Positions 5,324-6,456 of a stretch of 6,456 nucleotides of DNA are shown one piece after another. Location: contig JBCDCZ010000262.1 in assembly GCA_039180865.1 (NCBI GenBank), positions 1 through 6,456 of the forward strand, written 5' to 3'. The notes under the pieces were generated by a model. That model was not told where the DNA came from, searched no databases, and saw only the letters and a list, made by a program, of their open reading frames with translations. This stretch comes from JBCDCU01 sp039180865. GTDB taxonomy: Bacteria > Pseudomonadota > Alphaproteobacteria > Rhizobiales > JACESI01. Position numbers and translations under genes: made by a program. The number at the start of each line of letters is the position of its first letter. Positions within the stretch are counted from its first letter, which is position 1.

Positions 5324-6247
5324 TTAAACCGTCGCTCCCTTAACCGGCGCAGAAAGACTGGTCTGGCGGGTTGTATCAAAGTCGGTTGCCGTTGCGTCAG
5401 ATCCGTCGTGGGTAGCTCCTGTGTCAACAGAAACAGGCTTGCCGAGCAGGGTTGCAACGGGTTTCGAGGTGTCCTGACCCAGGAAACGGCCCCAGAGTTT
5501 CATCTCGTTAAACGGCAGAATGAGAACCCAGTGTTCAAAGACAGCAAGAGCGAGGAGCGTTGTGCATAAAACGGCCGCGGTCGTGGTAACCGGCCCGCTT
5601 TCCGTCATTCCCGTGGCGATTGCGTAGATGGCACCGGTGAGCACAAGGGTCGCAAGTGTAACGGAAACCGGGAAGAACGCACTGATCCGAACGGTGTTGA
5701 AATAGCTCGCCAGATAGGAAAGGCGCAGCGGCATCATTTCGACTGCCATGTTTGGTACGCCGAAATAAAGGTTGAGTTTCGCGCTGATGCGCATTGCCCA
5801 AAGAATGAGATAGGTAATGAGGCCGACCTGGTTGTCCCCCAGGAGCGACATAGCGAAAATGAGAAGGCCACCTACAAGAATGGCGAGCTCATGGTAGAGC
5901 ATCGTTTGGAAGGCCAGGCTGAAGCGCTGCATTCCCCTGGCACCTTCCGGGCAGGGCGCTCGCCGCGGGCCTGTGACGAACCCGTAAACGAAACTCAGTT
6001 CGTGCCAGCCCCAGATCGCAATTGCTGCGGTAAAGGCGGCATAGGCTGCTACCGTATCCTTCGAATTGGCAGTAAGGGAGAGGACGGCAAACCCACCGAG
6101 CGCGAGCACCGTCGCGGTGATCATGCCCGCGACGTGGGAGTTTGCCGGTTTGCGGCCTAGCCACAGGATGTAACCGGTCGCAAACCACCACACGCCAACG
6201 GCGAATAGGGCAGGCACGACATAAGTGGTCACAGTGGATGCAGTCAT
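5324..6247 (-). CDS. puhE: Photosynthetic complex assembly protein PuhE
   Basis: PuhE (307 residues) is a polytopic inner-membrane protein of the puh gene group; loss of PuhE in Rhodobacter affects reaction-centre assembly and bacteriochlorophyll level, but its biochemical activity is not settled. I count about seven hydrophobic spans, near residues 9-31, 38-60, 66-92, 117-137, 141-163, 190-213 and 221-245. Landmarks that look family-like are WGWHELSFVYGFVTGPRR (79-96), the YHELAIL stretch near 118, KLNLYFGVPN (157-166) and LPFNEMKLWGRF (244-255). A hydrophilic Thr/Asp/Ala-rich tail of about 50 residues follows residue 256 and seems longer than usual. It starts 16 bases after the acsF stop, and its GGGAG ribosome site (6260-6264) touches the acsF stop codon. 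The order acsF-puhE-hemA is a common one in alphaproteobacterial clusters. Confidence 0.93.
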   Translation of the reverse strand: MTASTVTTYVVPALFAVGVWWFATGYILWLGRKPANSHVAGMITATVLALGGFAVLSLTANSKDTVAAYAAFTAAIAIWGWHELSFVYGFVTGPRRAPCPEGARGMQRFSLAFQTMLYHELAILVGGLLIFAMSLLGDNQVGLITYLILWAMRISAKLNLYFGVPNMAVEMMPLRLSYLASYFNTVRISAFFPVSVTLATLVLTGAIYAIATGMTESGPVTTTAAVLCTTLLALAVFEHWVLILPFNEMKLWGRFLGQDTSKPVATLLGKPVSVDTGATHDGSDATATDFDTTRQTSLSAPVKGATV

Positions 6248-6263
6248 TGCAGGTGCTTTCTCC

Positions 6264-6456
6264 CTACCAGACCGGGTGGAGTCGGCTTGTTGCCGGGATC
6301 GTGTTTTTCTGGGAGGGGATCATGTAAGCGCGTGCGAAGCAGGCAAATGCCCTTGCCCCAAGCCAGGCTTTTTTCACCGGTTTCAGGATTCCGCCCTCCT
6401 CCTCGACGCGTCCCATCGCAATGTTGATCTCATTCATCTTTTTCAGCATTCGGCGG
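6264..6456 (-). CDS. acsF: Mg-protoporphyrin IX monomethyl ester oxidative cyclase, 3' end
   Basis: Only the last 63 or so codons are in the window; the gene continues beyond 6456. AcsF is the O2-dependent diiron enzyme that forms the fifth (isocyclic) ring of bacteriochlorophyll. The C-terminus is diagnostic in pattern: MNEINIAMGRVEEEGGILKPVKKAWLG, then FARAYMIPSQKN and the end IPATSRLHPVW, like the family's terminal helix, the Tyr-hydrophobic-Pro stretch, and a closing RL-P-W. The iron-binding residues lie in the missing part. The frame is open through the window edge (two Arg codons precede the first Met seen at 6449), so that Met is internal and not the start. puhE follows after 16 bases, consistent with one transcript. 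Its presence points to ring closure with oxygen; whether the anaerobic BchE also exists cannot be seen. Confidence 0.88.
   Translation of the reverse strand, partial: RRMLKKMNEINIAMGRVEEEGGILKPVKKAWLGARAFACFARAYMIPSQKNTIPATSRLHPVW

Noticed and set aside
4562..5569. A 335-codon open frame on the plus strand
   Set aside because: It lies opposite hemA, its leader and the end of puhE, all well supported on the minus strand. Its protein has no family motif and is rich in Arg and Cys, as antisense frames in GC-rich genes are.

Overview
The window is a junction inside a photosynthesis gene cluster of a purple (bacteriochlorophyll a) bacterium, almost certainly an alphaproteobacterium. The evidence is a puf operon with LH1 beta and alpha and reaction-centre L and M genes, the C4-pathway 5-aminolevulinate synthase HemA, the PuhE assembly factor, the 3' end of the oxygen-dependent cyclase gene acsF, and a spheroidene monooxygenase (CrtA). 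All identifications are from reading the proteins by eye; the genus cannot be fixed.

Layout. Plus strand, 1-2736: a pufQ-like small membrane protein (its start may lie just outside the window), pufB, pufA, a hairpin-rich spacer, pufL and pufM, closed by a strong intrinsic terminator. There is no pufC and no room for pufX. From 2737 to 3215 lies a non-coding, partly A+T-rich convergence zone. Minus strand, read from 6456 down to 3216: the acsF 3' end, puhE, hemA and crtA. These four genes run in one direction and probably form the distal end of the long bch-puh superoperon. hemA has a 114-base leader and may have its own promoter as well.

How the genes work together. HemA makes 5-aminolevulinate for all tetrapyrroles. 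AcsF closes the fifth ring of bacteriochlorophyll using O2. PuhE assists reaction-centre/LH1 assembly. CrtA puts 2-keto groups on carotenoids, also using O2. The puf operon makes the pigment-binding polypeptides: beta and alpha for the LH1 ring, and L and M for the reaction-centre core. The hairpins between pufA and pufL resemble the known device that stabilises the pufBA part of the transcript so that LH1 is made in excess over L and M. Two O2-dependent pigment enzymes in one gene line suggest a bacterium that makes its photosystem in the presence of at least some oxygen (inference).

I did not find a new biological system here. The points worth a second look are the divergent PufQ-like protein, the lengthened PufL loop, the long tails on LH1 beta and PuhE, the two-fold repeat inside CrtA, the hemA leader, and the unexplained spacer after the puf terminator.
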